NCBI RefSeq assembly: GCF_900112415.1
Contig: NZ_FOLV01000001.1
Coordinates: forward strand, 310,001-374,000
Source: Bacillus sp. 491mf
GTDB taxonomy: Bacteria; Bacillota; Bacilli; Bacillales; Bacillaceae_G
DNA: 64,000 nt
Direction: 5' to 3'
Numbering within the stretch: the first letter of the stretch is position 1; each line of letters opens with the position of its first letter. The notes under the pieces were generated by a model that was not told the origin of the DNA, made no database searches, and saw only the letters and a list, made by a program, of their open reading frames with translations. Of the stretch, positions 8,899-19,260 are shown in pieces. The position numbers and the translations under genes were made by a program.

Positions 8899-11563
8899 GT
8901 GCGACACGTTCTTAACTGAAAAGGTTAAGCACTAGCATCTACTAGTAGAACTGCTATTCCGAAGTGTGGAATGATGGAGTAACGTCCTGAAACATACTCA
9001 CTGAAGCTACGGCAAGCGATAGCGATATTGCAAACATCAACATCGTTTGAAGCCCGTTAAAGTAGGCTGAAGTTCACCCTAACGTAAAGACGAGGAAAGG
9101 AAGGTAGAAACCTTCTGTGAATGATAGGTCTGGTGTCTATAAAATTCCTATGGTTAGAATCAGTAGAATCACTGGGACGAACCCTCGACTGACTTTTCGT
9201 GAATGTCACGTAGTAGAAATGTTACGGGGTCCAAATAGGACTTCCAAGTGTGGATGAGTAAGCGTTTGGTTATGAAAATCCATACTGTGTTACAGGCACA
9301 GTCAAGCTTGGCGGAATTTAGGGGGAACCTAAGGGAATTATGTACAGATAGGAATAGTGGAACGTGTGAAGCTTTCGACATAAGAGAAGGTTGTACTTCG
9401 ATGACGATGGTATGTGGAAAGGCAGATGCTATAACACATTTTACGAGAGTGGCAGTAGTGCCGTAGTACCGCTTAATGAAATGCTGAAGATGACTGAATA
9501 ACCAATAAGTCGGAGGGGAAAAACATTTCAGAGGGAAGGGCACAAGTCGTTAACGTCGAAATAAAACCTACAAAAGTCAGATTCGTGTATGACAAAAGAG
9601 AAACGAAAACTTCATAAGGAAGTGATTAGTTGGCTGACTTAATGATTCAAAAATTAAGAAACAATGAATATTTTGGCTTACAATCAACTTTTGATAATCT
9701 TTATGAAGAGAGTAACGAGGGTCGATATTTCAAAAACATATATGAGCTGATTGTTTCTGAAGAAAACATTCGATTAGCCTTTCGTAATTTAAAAAGCAAC
9801 ACTGGTAGTAAAACGAAAGGTACAAATGGACACACAATAAAACATCTTAATAAAATAGATGCTGACAAGCTAATCAGATTAACGAAGAAGAGATTGGAAA
9901 ACTACATGCCACATGCAGTAAGACGTGTGTTTATATCAAAGCCAAACGGGAAAATGCGACCTCTAGGAATTCCAACGATTGAAGACCGATTAATTCAGCA
10001 AATGTTCCTACAAATTTTGGAACCGATTGTTGAAGGGAAGTTTCATCCGCAAAGCTATGGTTTTCGACCAAAACGAAGCACTCATGACGCTTTAGCCAGG
10101 TGTTATCATATGGTCAATCACAGTCACCAACATTTTGTAGTGGACATAGATATTAAAGGTTTCTTTGATAACGTTAATCATAAAAAGTTAATGAGGCAGC
10201 TATGGACAATTGGAATACGAGACAAAAGAGTTTTAGCCATTATCAAAAAGATGCTGAAGGCGGAAATTACAGGCGAAGGCATTCCTGTTAAAGGGACTCC
10301 TCAAGGTGGTATTTTATCCCCATTGCTAGCCAACGTTGTATTAAATGAACTTGACTGGTGGGTGTCAAACCAATGGGAAACAAAACCGACAAGAGTACCT
10401 TATAAATTGAAACGCAATAAAACGGATGCACTTAAAAAGACAAGGTTAAAACCAATGTATCTAGTAAGGTATGCGGATGATTTTAAAATCTTCACAAATT
10501 CCTACGAAAACGCTAGAAAGATTAAAATAGCGGTTGAAAGATGGCTCAAGGAAAGATTAGGACTTGAGATAAGTGAAGAAAAAAGTAAAATCACAAACTT
10601 ACGGAAAAACGGTACAGATTTTTTAGGCATTCGATTTAGAGCAGTTCAGAAGGGGAATGCTAAAACTGGTTATATTGTAAATTCTAAAATGGACCCGAAA
10701 GCGAAAGATAAAGTATTGGGTGTCATTAGGCATCAATTGGTGAAGTTAAGAAAAAGTTCTACTCCAGAAAAAGTAATGAACTTTAACTCCAACATTCTCG
10801 GCTTGCATAATTATTACAAAATTGCAACCAGAATTTCTCAAGATTTTAATGAGATAAGGCATAAAGTTCATCCGAATATAAAATCATTGATGTTTAGAAA
10901 CATCTTTGTTTATACAAAGGAAACGAACAATGTCATTGATAAATTTTATGGAGATTACAATTGTCCAAGGTTTAAAAGCAATGGATTACTGGTCTATCCT
11001 ATTGAAGCAATTCGACATGATATACGAGGTCAAAGAGACCCTAACTTCTCAGTTTATGACGAAAAAGATAGGGCATTAATTCATAAAGAGATAAAGCATG
11101 TGTCTGTATGCGAAATCGAAATGTTTCGTAAAGGAATATATAAAGCGAAAAGTGTTTTGTATGAAAATAACCGCTTAAGTAAATATGTTGCTCAAAAAGG
11201 GTGCTGCGGTATTACAGGGGAACGATTGACTCCTCATAATGCTATCTGTCACCACATCAAGCCAACAACTCAAGGCGGTAGTGATGAATATGATAACTTG
11301 ATTATTATTAATAGGAAATATCATATGTTAATTCACAATAAAGACCCTCTTGCAAATAAAGATTACAAAAAAATGTTAGCCAAGTTTGAAAAGAAAGCTT
11401 CAAACAAATTAAATAAGCTGAGAACGGAAGTAGGGAATCCAAAACTTAGCTTATAAACTTCGACTAAGTTAACGATGGAACGCCGTGTGAGTGTGAAAGC
11501 CTCATGCACGGTGTGGAGTGGGGGAAAAGCTGGAGATAACATCAAATGCTTACCTATCACTAT
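8899..11563 (+). mobile_element. group II intron with reverse transcriptase, inserted in polC
   Basis: The 2665-base element begins with the group II 5' consensus GTGCG (8899-8903) and ends in ...TAT at 11563. Domain V is visible at about 11480-11514: outer stem ACGCCGTG/CACGGTGT, upper stem TGAG/CTCA, GAAA tetraloop. Domain VI follows, with GTGGGGG (about 11518-11524) pairing to CCTATCAC and leaving an unpaired A at 11556, eight bases from the 3' end as expected for the branch point. Splicing joins GATTTGA to ACTTCTCA and restores the PolC frame exactly. A hairpin loop near 9231-9236 (CCAAAT) pairs five bases with the exon end and could be EBS1; this is unproven. The maturase ORF is intact, so the element looks mobile-competent. 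Confidence 0.95.
9630..11456 (+). CDS. group II intron-encoded reverse transcriptase/maturase with HNH endonuclease
   Basis: A 608-aa intron-encoded protein lying in the domain IV position of the polC intron. The N-terminal reverse transcriptase shows RPLGIPTIEDRLIQ, YGFRPKRSTHDA, the DIDIKGFFDN block and the catalytic YADD near residue 284. A maturase (X) region follows. The C-terminus carries an HNH endonuclease: CCGITGERL, then HHIKP and an NLIIINRKYHMLIH end. The start is TTG at 9630 with AAGGAAG at 9616-9622; the next in-frame ATG is only five codons in. It would fold the intron for splicing and drive retrohoming through target-primed reverse transcription. No frameshift or missing motif is seen. 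Confidence 0.93.
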   Translation: MADLMIQKLRNNEYFGLQSTFDNLYEESNEGRYFKNIYELIVSEENIRLAFRNLKSNTGSKTKGTNGHTIKHLNKIDADKLIRLTKKRLENYMPHAVRRVFISKPNGKMRPLGIPTIEDRLIQQMFLQILEPIVEGKFHPQSYGFRPKRSTHDALARCYHMVNHSHQHFVVDIDIKGFFDNVNHKKLMRQLWTIGIRDKRVLAIIKKMLKAEITGEGIPVKGTPQGGILSPLLANVVLNELDWWVSNQWETKPTRVPYKLKRNKTDALKKTRLKPMYLVRYADDFKIFTNSYENARKIKIAVERWLKERLGLEISEEKSKITNLRKNGTDFLGIRFRAVQKGNAKTGYIVNSKMDPKAKDKVLGVIRHQLVKLRKSSTPEKVMNFNSNILGLHNYYKIATRISQDFNEIRHKVHPNIKSLMFRNIFVYTKETNNVIDKFYGDYNCPRFKSNGLLVYPIEAIRHDIRGQRDPNFSVYDEKDRALIHKEIKHVSVCEIEMFRKGIYKAKSVLYENNRLSKYVAQKGCCGITGERLTPHNAICHHIKPTTQGGSDEYDNLIIINRKYHMLIHNKDPLANKDYKKMLAKFEKKASNKLNKLRTEVGNPKLSL

Positions 11564-12969
11564 ACTTCTCAGGAGAATACCAACCACGTGCCCATAACTA
11601 TACGAAAGTACTGTTCGGTGAAGATAATGTATATCGTGCTGGAACAATAGGTACTGTTGCCGAAAAGACCGCGTATGGATATGTGAAAGGATATGCTTCC
11701 GATCATAATTTAACGATACGAGGAGCGGAAGTAGACCGCCTTGTAGCAGGGTGTACTGGTGTTAAGAGAACGACAGGACAACATCCAGGTGGTATTATCG
11801 TAGTGCCAGATTACATGGATGTCTTTGATTTTACACCGATTCAATTTCCAGCAGATTCTTTAGAGGCAGAATGGAGAACGACACATTTTGATTTCCATTC
11901 TATTCATGATAACTTGTTAAAACTTGATATACTCGGACACGATGATCCGACAGTGATTCGTATGCTTCAAGATTTAAGTGGAGTGGATCCAAAGACGATT
12001 CCTACTGATGATCCAGAAGTAATGAAAATTTTCTCGGGTACAGAATCACTTGGCGTAACGGAGGAACAAATTAACTGTAAAACAGGTACACTTGGTATTC
12101 CAGAATTTGGGACGAAATTCGTTCGCCAAATGTTAGAAGAAACGAAGCCGACGACGTTCTCAGAGCTTGTCCAAATTTCTGGACTATCTCACGGTACAGA
12201 TGTATGGCTTGGAAATGCAAATGAACTCATTTATGATGGTACATGTACATTAAGTGAAGTAATCGGTTGTCGTGATGATATTATGGTGTATTTAATTTAC
12301 CAAGGTTTAGAACCGTCTTTAGCGTTTAAAATTATGGAATCTGTGCGTAAAGGGAAAGGTGTGCCTCCAGAGTGGGAAGAGGAGATGCGTAATAATAATG
12401 TGCCGGGATGGTATATTGATTCGTGTAAAAAGATTAAGTATATGTTCCCTAAGGCGCATGCGGCAGCATATGTACTCATGGCAGTGCGCATTGCCTATTT
12501 TAAAGTGCATTTTGCGCTCTTATTCTACGCAGCATACTTTACTGTTCGGGCTGATGATTTTGATGTAGATGCGATGGTAAAAGGCTCAGCAACTATCCGC
12601 ACTAAAATTGATGAAATTACGCAAAAGGGATTAGATGCTTCGCCAAAAGAAAAAAGTTTACTAACAGTATTAGAAATGACACTCGAAATGTGTGAACGTG
12701 GTTATTCATTCCAAAAAGTTGATTTATATCGCTCTAGTGCAACAGATTTTATTATTGATGGGAATACATTGATTCCACCGTTTAATGCAATACCTGGTCT
12801 TGGTACAAATGCTGCATTAAACATTGTAGCAGCACGTGGAAATGGCGAGTTTTTATCGAAAGAGGATTTACAACAGCGCAGTAAGATTTCCAAAACAATT
12901 ATTGAGTATTTAGATAGCCAGGGTTGTCTAGGAGATCTACCAGATCAAAACCAGTTATCGTTGTTCTAA
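11564..12969 (+). CDS. polC: DNA polymerase III alpha subunit PolC, exon 2
   Basis: Second exon, completing the Asn966 codon and encoding residues 966-1433. It starts with the palm continuation [15 protein letters not shown] and runs through fingers and C-terminal regions to the tail [11 protein letters not shown], which fits a beta-clamp binding motif (QLSLF). The two exons sum to 4302 bases, an exact multiple of three including stop. A naive ORF call would begin at an in-intron GTG at 11518, which is spurious. Translation of this half depends wholly on intron removal. Confidence 0.95.
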
Positions 12970-12984
12970 TAGGTAGGAAAAGTC

Positions 12985-13014
12985 TTTGCAAAACAATGGT
13001 TACTATGCTATACT
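12985..13014 (+). promoter_or_regulatory. sigma-A-like promoter upstream of the rimP-nusA-infB operon
   Basis: TTTGCA (12985-12990) and TATACT (13009-13014) are separated by 18 bases. A transcript from about 13021 would meet a strong hairpin within 60 bases and a second one before rimP, so this may be an attenuated leader or a separate small transcript. Confidence 0.5.
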
Positions 13015-13053
13015 AGATAGCGAGATAACCATGTCGTGTATATTTTGTGAAAA

Positions 13054-13084
13054 AAAGAGTGGGGAAACCCACTCTTTCGTTTTA
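13054..13084 (+). terminator. strong hairpin with T-rich tail in the polC-rimP gap
   Basis: Perfect 10-bp arms AAAGAGTGGG/CCCACTCTTT around GAAA, followed by CGTTTT. It lies only about 35 bases after the predicted start of the 12985 promoter. It may be the polC terminator, an attenuator, or the end of a short RNA. Confidence 0.6.
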
Positions 13085-13189
13085 CTATCTACGTTTCTGC
13101 GTCTAAAATTTACGTAGACGCTTCTGTCGTATATACATATTTTGTTACAAGTTTTACTTCTTAAATTTGGTAATACTAAGACAGATATT

Positions 13190-13217
13190 CCCTGCTTATT
13201 AGCAGGGGCTTTTGTTA
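13190..13217 (+). terminator. second hairpin before rimP
   Basis: CCCTGC/GCAGGG arms around a short AT loop, followed by GCTTTTGTT. Lying about 90 bases upstream of rimP, it could attenuate the operon. The remaining 12970-13309 gap shows no ORF with a plausible ribosome binding site. Confidence 0.5.
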
Positions 13218-13309
13218 GCTAACGAGAAAGAATATACAAACTGCATTGGTTAAAAGTACGCAGGATGAAGTCTTTCAACTGTTACATGGCGGCAGAAAGG
13301 AGGCTGTTT

Positions 13310-13780
13310 ATGGATAAGAAAGTTACAGAAGTTGTTGAAGCACTTGCGCAGCCAATTGTCGAAGAGCTTGGTCTTGAGCTTGTAGATGTAGAGTATGTGA
13401 AAGAAGGACAAGATTGGTTTTTACGCGTGTCCATTGACTCTGATACAGGAGTAGATATTGAGGAATGTGGAGCGGTAAGTGAGCGGTTAAGTGAAGCTTT
13501 AGATAAAGAGGATCCAATTCCTCATCTTTACTTTTTAGATGTATCCTCTCCAGGAGCGGAGCGTCCACTAAAGAAAGAAAAAGATTTCCACCAAGCAGTA
13601 GACAAACAAGTTGCAATTAAAACATACGAGCCAATTGATGGTGAGAAAATGTTTGAAGGAAAACTACTTGCATATGATGGAACAACAATTACATTACTAT
13701 TAACAATTAAAACACGTAAAAAAGAAATCCAAATTCCAATGGATAAAGTTGCCAATGCGCGACTTGCAGTTACGTTTTAG
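13310..13780 (+). CDS. rimP: ribosome maturation factor RimP
   Basis: A 156-aa small-subunit assembly factor that acts on 30S maturation. The N-terminal alpha/beta domain contains [10 protein letters not shown] and the conserved [14 protein letters not shown] and [13 protein letters not shown] segments. The C-terminal half is the Sm-like barrel. The frame is open further upstream, but ATG 13310 follows AAAGGAGG at 13296-13303. It starts the rimP-nusA-ylxR-ylxQ-infB-ylxP-rbfA operon found throughout Bacillus. Confidence 0.95.
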   Translation: MDKKVTEVVEALAQPIVEELGLELVDVEYVKEGQDWFLRVSIDSDTGVDIEECGAVSERLSEALDKEDPIPHLYFLDVSSPGAERPLKKEKDFHQAVDKQVAIKTYEPIDGEKMFEGKLLAYDGTTITLLLTIKTRKKEIQIPMDKVANARLAVTF

Positions 13781-13797
13781 TAAGAAGGGGGATCTTC

Positions 13798-14898
13798 ATG
13801 AGCACTGAGTTGTTAGATGCTTTGCTCGTATTAGAACAAGAAAAAGGTATTAGCAAAGATATTATTATTGATGCTATTGAAGCAGCTTTAATATCTGCTT
13901 ACAAACGAAATTTCAACCAAGCGCAAAATGTTCGCGTTAGCTTCAATCCTGAAGTTGGTACAATTCAAGTATTAGCACGTAAGGATGTAGTGGAAAATGT
14001 ATTTGATCCACGTCTTGAAATTTCTGTTGAAAAAGCAAGGCATATTAATCCGAACTATCAAGAGGGCGACGTATTAGAGATTGAAGTAACGCCAAAAGAT
14101 TTCGGACGTATTGCAGCACAAACAGCAAAACAAGTTGTAACACAGCGTGTACGTGAAGCTGAACGTGGCGTGATTTATTCTGAGTTCAGCGACCGTGAAG
14201 AAGACATTATGGTTGGTATTGTACAACGCCAAGATGCTCGCTTTATTTATGTAAGTTTAGGGAAAGTAGAAGCACTTTTACCAGTAAGCGAGCAAATGCC
14301 AAATGAACAGTACAAACCTCATGATCGCATCCGTGTTTTCATTACAAAAGTAGAGAAAACAACAAAAGGACCGCAAATTTATGTATCACGTACGCATCCA
14401 GGCCTTTTAAAGCGCTTGTTTGAAATTGAAGTACCAGAAATTTATGATGGAACTGTAGAAATTCGTTCTGTAGCACGTGAAGCAGGAGACCGTTCAAAAA
14501 TCTCTGTGTACTCTGAAAATGTAGATGTAGATCCAGTAGGTTCTTGTGTAGGACCGAAAGGACAACGTGTACAACGCATCGTAGATGAACTAAAGGGTGA
14601 AAAAATTGATATCGTTCGCTGGTCAAATGATCCGGTTGAATATGTAGCAAACGCACTAAGTCCATCACAAGTTGTAAAAGTGCTTGTAAACGAAGAAGAC
14701 AAAGCAACTACTGTAATTGTTCCAGATCATCAACTTTCCTTAGCAATTGGTAAGCGTGGGCAAAATGCACGACTTGCAGCAAAATTAACAAATTGGAAAA
14801 TTGATATTAAAAGCGAGTCTGATGCGAAACAACTAGGACTTTTAACAGAAGAAGATATGATAATCGCATTCGATTCTGCTGAAGATGAAATCGAATAG
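13798..14898 (+). CDS. nusA: transcription termination/antitermination factor NusA
   Basis: A 366-aa RNA polymerase-associated factor that stimulates pausing and intrinsic termination. Order: N-terminal RNAP-binding domain, S1 domain (about 135-200, with VGIVQRQDARFIYVSLG), then KH1 (with the VGPKGQR loop) and KH2 (AIGKRGQNARLAAKL). It lacks the C-terminal acidic repeats of enterobacterial NusA, as usual in Firmicutes. ATG 13798 follows AAGAAGGGGG. NusA strength is relevant to the many intrinsic terminators in this window. Confidence 0.97.
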   Translation: MSTELLDALLVLEQEKGISKDIIIDAIEAALISAYKRNFNQAQNVRVSFNPEVGTIQVLARKDVVENVFDPRLEISVEKARHINPNYQEGDVLEIEVTPKDFGRIAAQTAKQVVTQRVREAERGVIYSEFSDREEDIMVGIVQRQDARFIYVSLGKVEALLPVSEQMPNEQYKPHDRIRVFITKVEKTTKGPQIYVSRTHPGLLKRLFEIEVPEIYDGTVEIRSVAREAGDRSKISVYSENVDVDPVGSCVGPKGQRVQRIVDELKGEKIDIVRWSNDPVEYVANALSPSQVVKVLVNEEDKATTVIVPDHQLSLAIGKRGQNARLAAKLTNWKIDIKSESDAKQLGLLTEEDMIIAFDSAEDEIE

Positions 14899-14909
14899 AG
14901 GTGATGAAC

Positions 14910-15182
14910 GTGAGCAATCGAAAAGTTCCGTTACGAAAATGTGTGGTAACACAAGAAATGAAATCAAAACGCGAGCTCATTCGCATTGTTCGTTCCAAAG
15001 AGGGAGTCGTGTCAATTGATTTAACAGGTAAACAATCAGGACGCGGTGCATATTTATCAAAAGATAAAGAATGTATTTCTCAAGCGAAAAAGAAAAATGT
15101 TTTGGAACATCACCTAAAAGCGAAAATTGATGACTCTCTTTATGAAGAGCTAATCGAGCTTGTTGAGAAGGAGTCGAAGTAA
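14910..15182 (+). CDS. ylxR: YlxR family RNA-binding protein (RnpM)
   Basis: A 90-aa basic protein of the YlxR family (the B. subtilis protein has been proposed as an RNase P modulator). The conserved core is VPLRKCVVTQEMKSKRELIR, followed by GRGAYL. I place the start at GTG 14910 because AGAGGTG (14897-14903) is correctly spaced for it; GTG 14901 and ATG 14904 overlap that site. It is translationally coupled with ylxQ, whose start follows the stop immediately. Confidence 0.9.
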   Translation: MSNRKVPLRKCVVTQEMKSKRELIRIVRSKEGVVSIDLTGKQSGRGAYLSKDKECISQAKKKNVLEHHLKAKIDDSLYEELIELVEKESK

Positions 15183-15494
15183 GTGTCCAATTGGAAATCG
15201 TTTTTAGGGCTGGCTAATCGGGCCCGAAAGATTATATCGGGTGAAGAGCTTGTTTTAAAAGAAGTCCGAGGTGGTAAAGCAAAGCTCGTATTGCTTTCTG
15301 AAGATGCGTCAGCAAATACAACAAAGCGCATTACGGACAAAACAACGTTCTACAACGTACCAATGAGAAAAGTCGAAAATCGACAAGAATTAGGGCATGC
15401 GATTGGGAGAGAAGAACGAGTCGTTGTAGCGGTGTTAGATGACGGCTTTGCTAAAAAGCTGCTTAGCATGCTCGATACAACTTACCGGGGGTGA
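15183..15494 (+). CDS. ylxQ: L7Ae-family ribosomal protein-like YlxQ
   Basis: A 103-aa member of the L7Ae/L30e/Gadd45 fold, an RNA-binding module that recognises kink-turns. The start of the fold, [17 protein letters not shown], and [14 protein letters not shown] are typical. The start codon is GTG 15183, one base after the ylxR stop, with AGAAGGAG upstream. Its exact RNA target in Bacillus is not established; it travels with infB in Firmicutes. Confidence 0.9.
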   Translation: MSNWKSFLGLANRARKIISGEELVLKEVRGGKAKLVLLSEDASANTTKRITDKTTFYNVPMRKVENRQELGHAIGREERVVVAVLDDGFAKKLLSMLDTTYRG

Positions 15495-15498
15495 AGGT

Positions 15499-17565
15499 AT
15501 GAGTAAAATTCGAGTATATGAATATGCAAAAAAACACAATATCTCAAGTAAGGATATTATTACAAAACTAAAAGAAATGAATATAGAGGTTTCTAATCAT
15601 ATGGCGATGTTAGATGATGAAGTAGTAAACAAGTTAGATAATCAATATAATGACGGAGCAGAAAAACCTTCTGTTGCAGATGAGTTTGAAGTAGAAGAAA
15701 AAGTTGTTCGCAGTAAAAAGAACAGCAATAAGAATAAGAAAAAAGGCAAAGGAAATCAAGACAAACGTCAAGAAAACTTTGCTGGAAGACAACAAACGCA
15801 AGTAGTAGAAACACCAGACAGAATCACTTTCTCTGGCACGCTTACAGTAGCTGAACTTGCAAAAAAATTAAGCAAAGAGCCGTCTGAAATTATTAAAAAG
15901 CTCTTTATGCTTGGAATCATGGCAACAATTAACCAAGATTTAGATAAAGATACAATTGAGTTAATTGCTAGTGATTATGGTATTGAAGTAGAAGAAGAAG
16001 TAATTGTTAGTGAAACAGAATTCGAGACGTTTATAGACGAGCAAGACGATGAAGAAAACTTAAAAGAACGTCCGGCTGTCGTTACAATTATGGGACACGT
16101 TGACCATGGTAAAACAACATTACTTGACTCTATTCGTAATTCAAAAGTAACTGCTGGTGAAGCAGGCGGAATTACGCAGCATATTGGTGCATACCAAGTT
16201 GAAGTAAACGACAAAAAAATTACGTTCCTAGATACACCAGGTCACGCAGCGTTTACAACAATGCGTGCACGCGGTGCGCAAGTTACGGATATTACAATTC
16301 TAGTTGTAGCAGCTGATGACGGTGTTATGCCACAAACAGTTGAAGCGATTAACCACGCGAAAGCAGCTGGAGTACCAATTATTGTTGCTGTAAATAAAAT
16401 GGATAAACCAGCTGCAAATCCGGACCGTGTAATGCAAGAGTTAACTGAATATGAGTTAGTTCCAGAAGCTTGGGGCGGCGATACAATCTTCGTACCAATC
16501 TCAGCTATTAAAGGTGAAGGAATTGACAACTTGTTAGAAATGATTCTTCTTGTAAGTGAAGTAGAAGAATATAAGGCAAATCCAAATCGCTATGCAACTG
16601 GTACAGTAATCGAAGCACAGCTTGATAAAGGTAAAGGAACAATTGCGACGTTACTTGTTCAAAACGGTACACTTCGAGTAGGAGATCCAATCGTTGTTGG
16701 TACATCATTCGGCCGTGTTCGTGCGATGGTAAATGATATTGGTCGTCGTGTAAAAGTTGCAGGTCCGTCTACTCCTGTTGAAATTACAGGTTTAAATGAA
16801 GTACCACAAGCGGGAGATCGCTTTATGGCATTTGCCGATGAGAAGAAAGCACGTCAAATCGGTGAAGAACGTGCACAACAAGCATTGCTTGCACAGCGCG
16901 GTGAAAAATCTAAATTAAGCCTTGAAGATTTATTCCAACAAATTAAAGAAGGCGATGTAAAAGAAATTAACTTGATTGTGAAAGCAGACGTACAAGGTTC
17001 TGTGGAAGCAATGGCAGCATCACTTCGTAAAATTGATGTTGAAGGCGTAAAAGTGAAAATCATCCATACTGGCGTAGGTGCAATTACAGAATCTGATATT
17101 ATTTTAGCTTCTGCATCTAATGCAATTGTAATCGGATTTAACGTACGTCCTGATGTTAATGCGAAGCGTACAGCTGAATTAGAAAACGTTGATATTCGTT
17201 TGCACCGCATTATTTATAAAGTAATTGAAGAGATCGAAGCAGCAATGCAAGGTATGCTAGATCCTGAATTCGTAGAAAAAGTAATTGGTCAAGCAGAAGT
17301 TCGTCAAACGTTCAAAGTAACGAAAGTTGGAACAATTGCAGGCTGTTACGTAACAGATGGTAAAATTACACGTGATAGCGGCGTGCGTATCATTCGTGAC
17401 GGCGTAGTTATTTTCGAAGGCCAACTTGATACGTTAAAACGTTTCAAAGACGACGTAAAAGAAGTTGCCCAAAACTATGAGTGTGGTATTACAATTGAAA
17501 GATATAATGATCTTAAAGAAGGGGACATCATTGAGGCGTACATTATGGAAGAAGTGAAGCGATGA
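15499..17565 (+). CDS. infB: translation initiation factor IF-2
   Basis: A 688-aa GTPase that brings fMet-tRNA to the 30S subunit and promotes subunit joining. N-terminal IF2N domains flank a lysine/asparagine-rich linker (about residues 70-105). The G domain starts near residue 190 with GHVDHGKTT, then DTPGHAAF and NKMDKP. Beta-barrel and fMet-tRNA binding domains follow. ATG 15499 is chosen over the longer open frame because of the GGGGGTGAAGG ribosome binding site. The 3' end overlaps ylxP by four bases. Confidence 0.97.
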   Translation: MSKIRVYEYAKKHNISSKDIITKLKEMNIEVSNHMAMLDDEVVNKLDNQYNDGAEKPSVADEFEVEEKVVRSKKNSNKNKKKGKGNQDKRQENFAGRQQTQVVETPDRITFSGTLTVAELAKKLSKEPSEIIKKLFMLGIMATINQDLDKDTIELIASDYGIEVEEEVIVSETEFETFIDEQDDEENLKERPAVVTIMGHVDHGKTTLLDSIRNSKVTAGEAGGITQHIGAYQVEVNDKKITFLDTPGHAAFTTMRARGAQVTDITILVVAADDGVMPQTVEAINHAKAAGVPIIVAVNKMDKPAANPDRVMQELTEYELVPEAWGGDTIFVPISAIKGEGIDNLLEMILLVSEVEEYKANPNRYATGTVIEAQLDKGKGTIATLLVQNGTLRVGDPIVVGTSFGRVRAMVNDIGRRVKVAGPSTPVEITGLNEVPQAGDRFMAFADEKKARQIGEERAQQALLAQRGEKSKLSLEDLFQQIKEGDVKEINLIVKADVQGSVEAMAASLRKIDVEGVKVKIIHTGVGAITESDIILASASNAIVIGFNVRPDVNAKRTAELENVDIRLHRIIYKVIEEIEAAMQGMLDPEFVEKVIGQAEVRQTFKVTKVGTIAGCYVTDGKITRDSGVRIIRDGVVIFEGQLDTLKRFKDDVKEVAQNYECGITIERYNDLKEGDIIEAYIMEEVKR

Positions 17566-17843
17566 TTATCGCTTCACTCTCATTCGAATGTATAATCTAT
17601 GATGTGCATTCTTTAAAAGAGAAACGAGCAATTTTACAGCGTGTTTTAACTCGTGTAAAACAGCGTTACAATGTATCTGTTTCAGAAGTTGGGCATCAAG
17701 ATGTATGGCAACGTACAGAAATTGCGATTGTTTCCGTATCCTCAAATCGTGTTGTCTGCGAAAAAGAAATGGATCGTGTACTTGCCTACATTGATTCATT
17801 TCCTGAAATTGAACGTACGATAACACAATTGGAATGGTATTGA
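17562..17843 (+). CDS. ylxP: DUF503 family protein YlxP
   Basis: A 93-aa protein of the YlxP/DUF503 family, recognised by the opening [20 protein letters not shown] and the internal [12 protein letters not shown]. The function is unknown; its fixed position between infB and rbfA suggests a role around the ribosome. The ATG overlaps the infB stop (ATGA), indicating translational coupling. Confidence 0.88.
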   Translation: MIIASLSFECIIYDVHSLKEKRAILQRVLTRVKQRYNVSVSEVGHQDVWQRTEIAIVSVSSNRVVCEKEMDRVLAYIDSFPEIERTITQLEWY

Positions 17844-17858
17844 ATGAGGTGATTAGTT

Positions 17859-18215
17859 ATGAAGCTACGTGCAAATCGCGTGGGCGAGCAAATGAAGAAA
17901 GAATTAGGCGAAATTATTAGTCGCAAGATTAAAGATCCACGTATCGGTTTTGTGACGGTAACAGATGTGCAAGTAAGTGGGGATTTACAGATTGCCAAAG
18001 TATATATTTCTGTTTTAGGAGACGAAGAACAGAAAGAAAATACATTAAAAGGTTTAGCGAAGGCAAAAGGCTTTATTCGTTCCGAAATTGGACAACGTAT
18101 TCGTCTTCGTAAAACACCTGAAATTTCCTTTGAATTTGATGAATCGATTGGATACGGTCATCGAATTGATACACTTTTACATGAAATTAATAAAGACGGT
18201 AAACGTGAAGAATAA
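17859..18215 (+). CDS. rbfA: ribosome-binding factor A
   Basis: A 118-aa KH-like protein needed for late 30S maturation and 16S 5' end processing. Conserved pieces are [35 protein letters not shown] and [10 protein letters not shown]. The start is ATG 17859 after GAGGTGATTAGTT. It is the last gene of the nusA-infB operon before a terminator. Confidence 0.95.
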   Translation: MKLRANRVGEQMKKELGEIISRKIKDPRIGFVTVTDVQVSGDLQIAKVYISVLGDEEQKENTLKGLAKAKGFIRSEIGQRIRLRKTPEISFEFDESIGYGHRIDTLLHEINKDGKREE

Positions 18216-18243
18216 TGGATAGACATTTGTCTATCCATTTTTT
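18214..18243 (+). terminator. intrinsic terminator after rbfA
   Basis: Arms ATGGATAGAC/GTCTATCCAT around a short AT loop, then six T. It begins within the rbfA stop codon. Confidence 0.85.
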
Positions 18244-18293
18244 CAATCTAGAGTAAGTTTGACATACAAAAAGAATAACGATGAGGTGAATAT

Positions 18294-19217
18294 ATGGAAG
18301 GTGTAGTACTATTACATAAACCAAAAGGCATGACATCACATGATTGTGTATTTAAATTAAGAAAAATATTAAGGGAGAAACGTATAGGGCATACAGGAAC
18401 TTTAGATCCGGATGTGACAGGAGTATTACCAATTTGCGTAGGGCGTGCCACGAAAATTGCACAATTTTTGACGAGTGAAACAAAAACGTACGAAGGCGAA
18501 GTTACACTAGGATTTTCGACGACTACAGAAGATGCTTCAGGTGAAGTGGTTGCAAAGCAAGATGTCAATCGTGTTATTAGGCGTGAAGAAGTAGAAACCG
18601 TATTAGCAGGCTTAACAGGAACAATTGAACAAGTACCACCGATGTACTCAGCTGTAAAAGTAAATGGAAAGAAGCTATACGAATATGCGAGGGCGGGAAA
18701 AGAAGTAGAGCGTCCTGTTCGTACAATTACGATTCATGAATTTACTTTACTTGATAATTGTGAATTATTTGAAGGGAAGACAATTTCCTTCCGTTTCCGT
18801 GTGACTTGTAGTAAAGGAACATACGTAAGAACATTAGCAGTTATGATTGGGGAAAAGCTTGGGTTTCCAGCGCATATGTCCGATCTTGTAAGAACAGCAT
18901 CAGGAGAGTTTAAATTAGAAGATTGTATATCATTTGAAGAAATTGAGCAAAACATGCAAAATGGAACAGTGGAATCTATCTTCATTTCAATTGATGAAGC
19001 TTTATGTAAGTTTCCAAAAATAATTGTTAGTGAGGAACAAGCAGAAAAAGTGAAGAATGGTATGTTTTTACCGAATAAAGAACAAATAACAGCACCATAC
19101 ATCACAATTTTTGATAAAAATGAGCGTTGTTTAGCAATTTATGAACATCATCCAAAGCATCAAGATATGTTGAAACCGATGAAAGTACTTGTGAATAATC
19201 AAGAATTACAGCTATAA
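18294..19217 (+). CDS. truB: tRNA pseudouridine(55) synthase
   Basis: A 307-aa enzyme that isomerises U55 in the tRNA T-loop. The catalytic motif HTGTLDPDVTGVLP has the expected nucleophile Asp38. The N-terminus EGVVLLHKPKGMTSHD and the later YSAVKVNGKKLYEYAR are family hallmarks. ATG 18294 follows a GAGGTGA site. It pairs with ribF downstream. Confidence 0.96.
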   Translation: MEGVVLLHKPKGMTSHDCVFKLRKILREKRIGHTGTLDPDVTGVLPICVGRATKIAQFLTSETKTYEGEVTLGFSTTTEDASGEVVAKQDVNRVIRREEVETVLAGLTGTIEQVPPMYSAVKVNGKKLYEYARAGKEVERPVRTITIHEFTLLDNCELFEGKTISFRFRVTCSKGTYVRTLAVMIGEKLGFPAHMSDLVRTASGEFKLEDCISFEEIEQNMQNGTVESIFISIDEALCKFPKIIVSEEQAEKVKNGMFLPNKEQITAPYITIFDKNERCLAIYEHHPKHQDMLKPMKVLVNNQELQL

Positions 19218-19260
19218 TGGATAATTGGAAGGATTATTACAGAAAAAGGTGAATTCAAGC

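Noticed and set aside
8899-8915. polC appears truncated by an in-frame stop at 8915, like a pseudogene
   Set aside because: The stop is inside a group II intron; exact joining of 8898 to 11564 restores the PolC frame and the DIDLNFSGEYQ motif.
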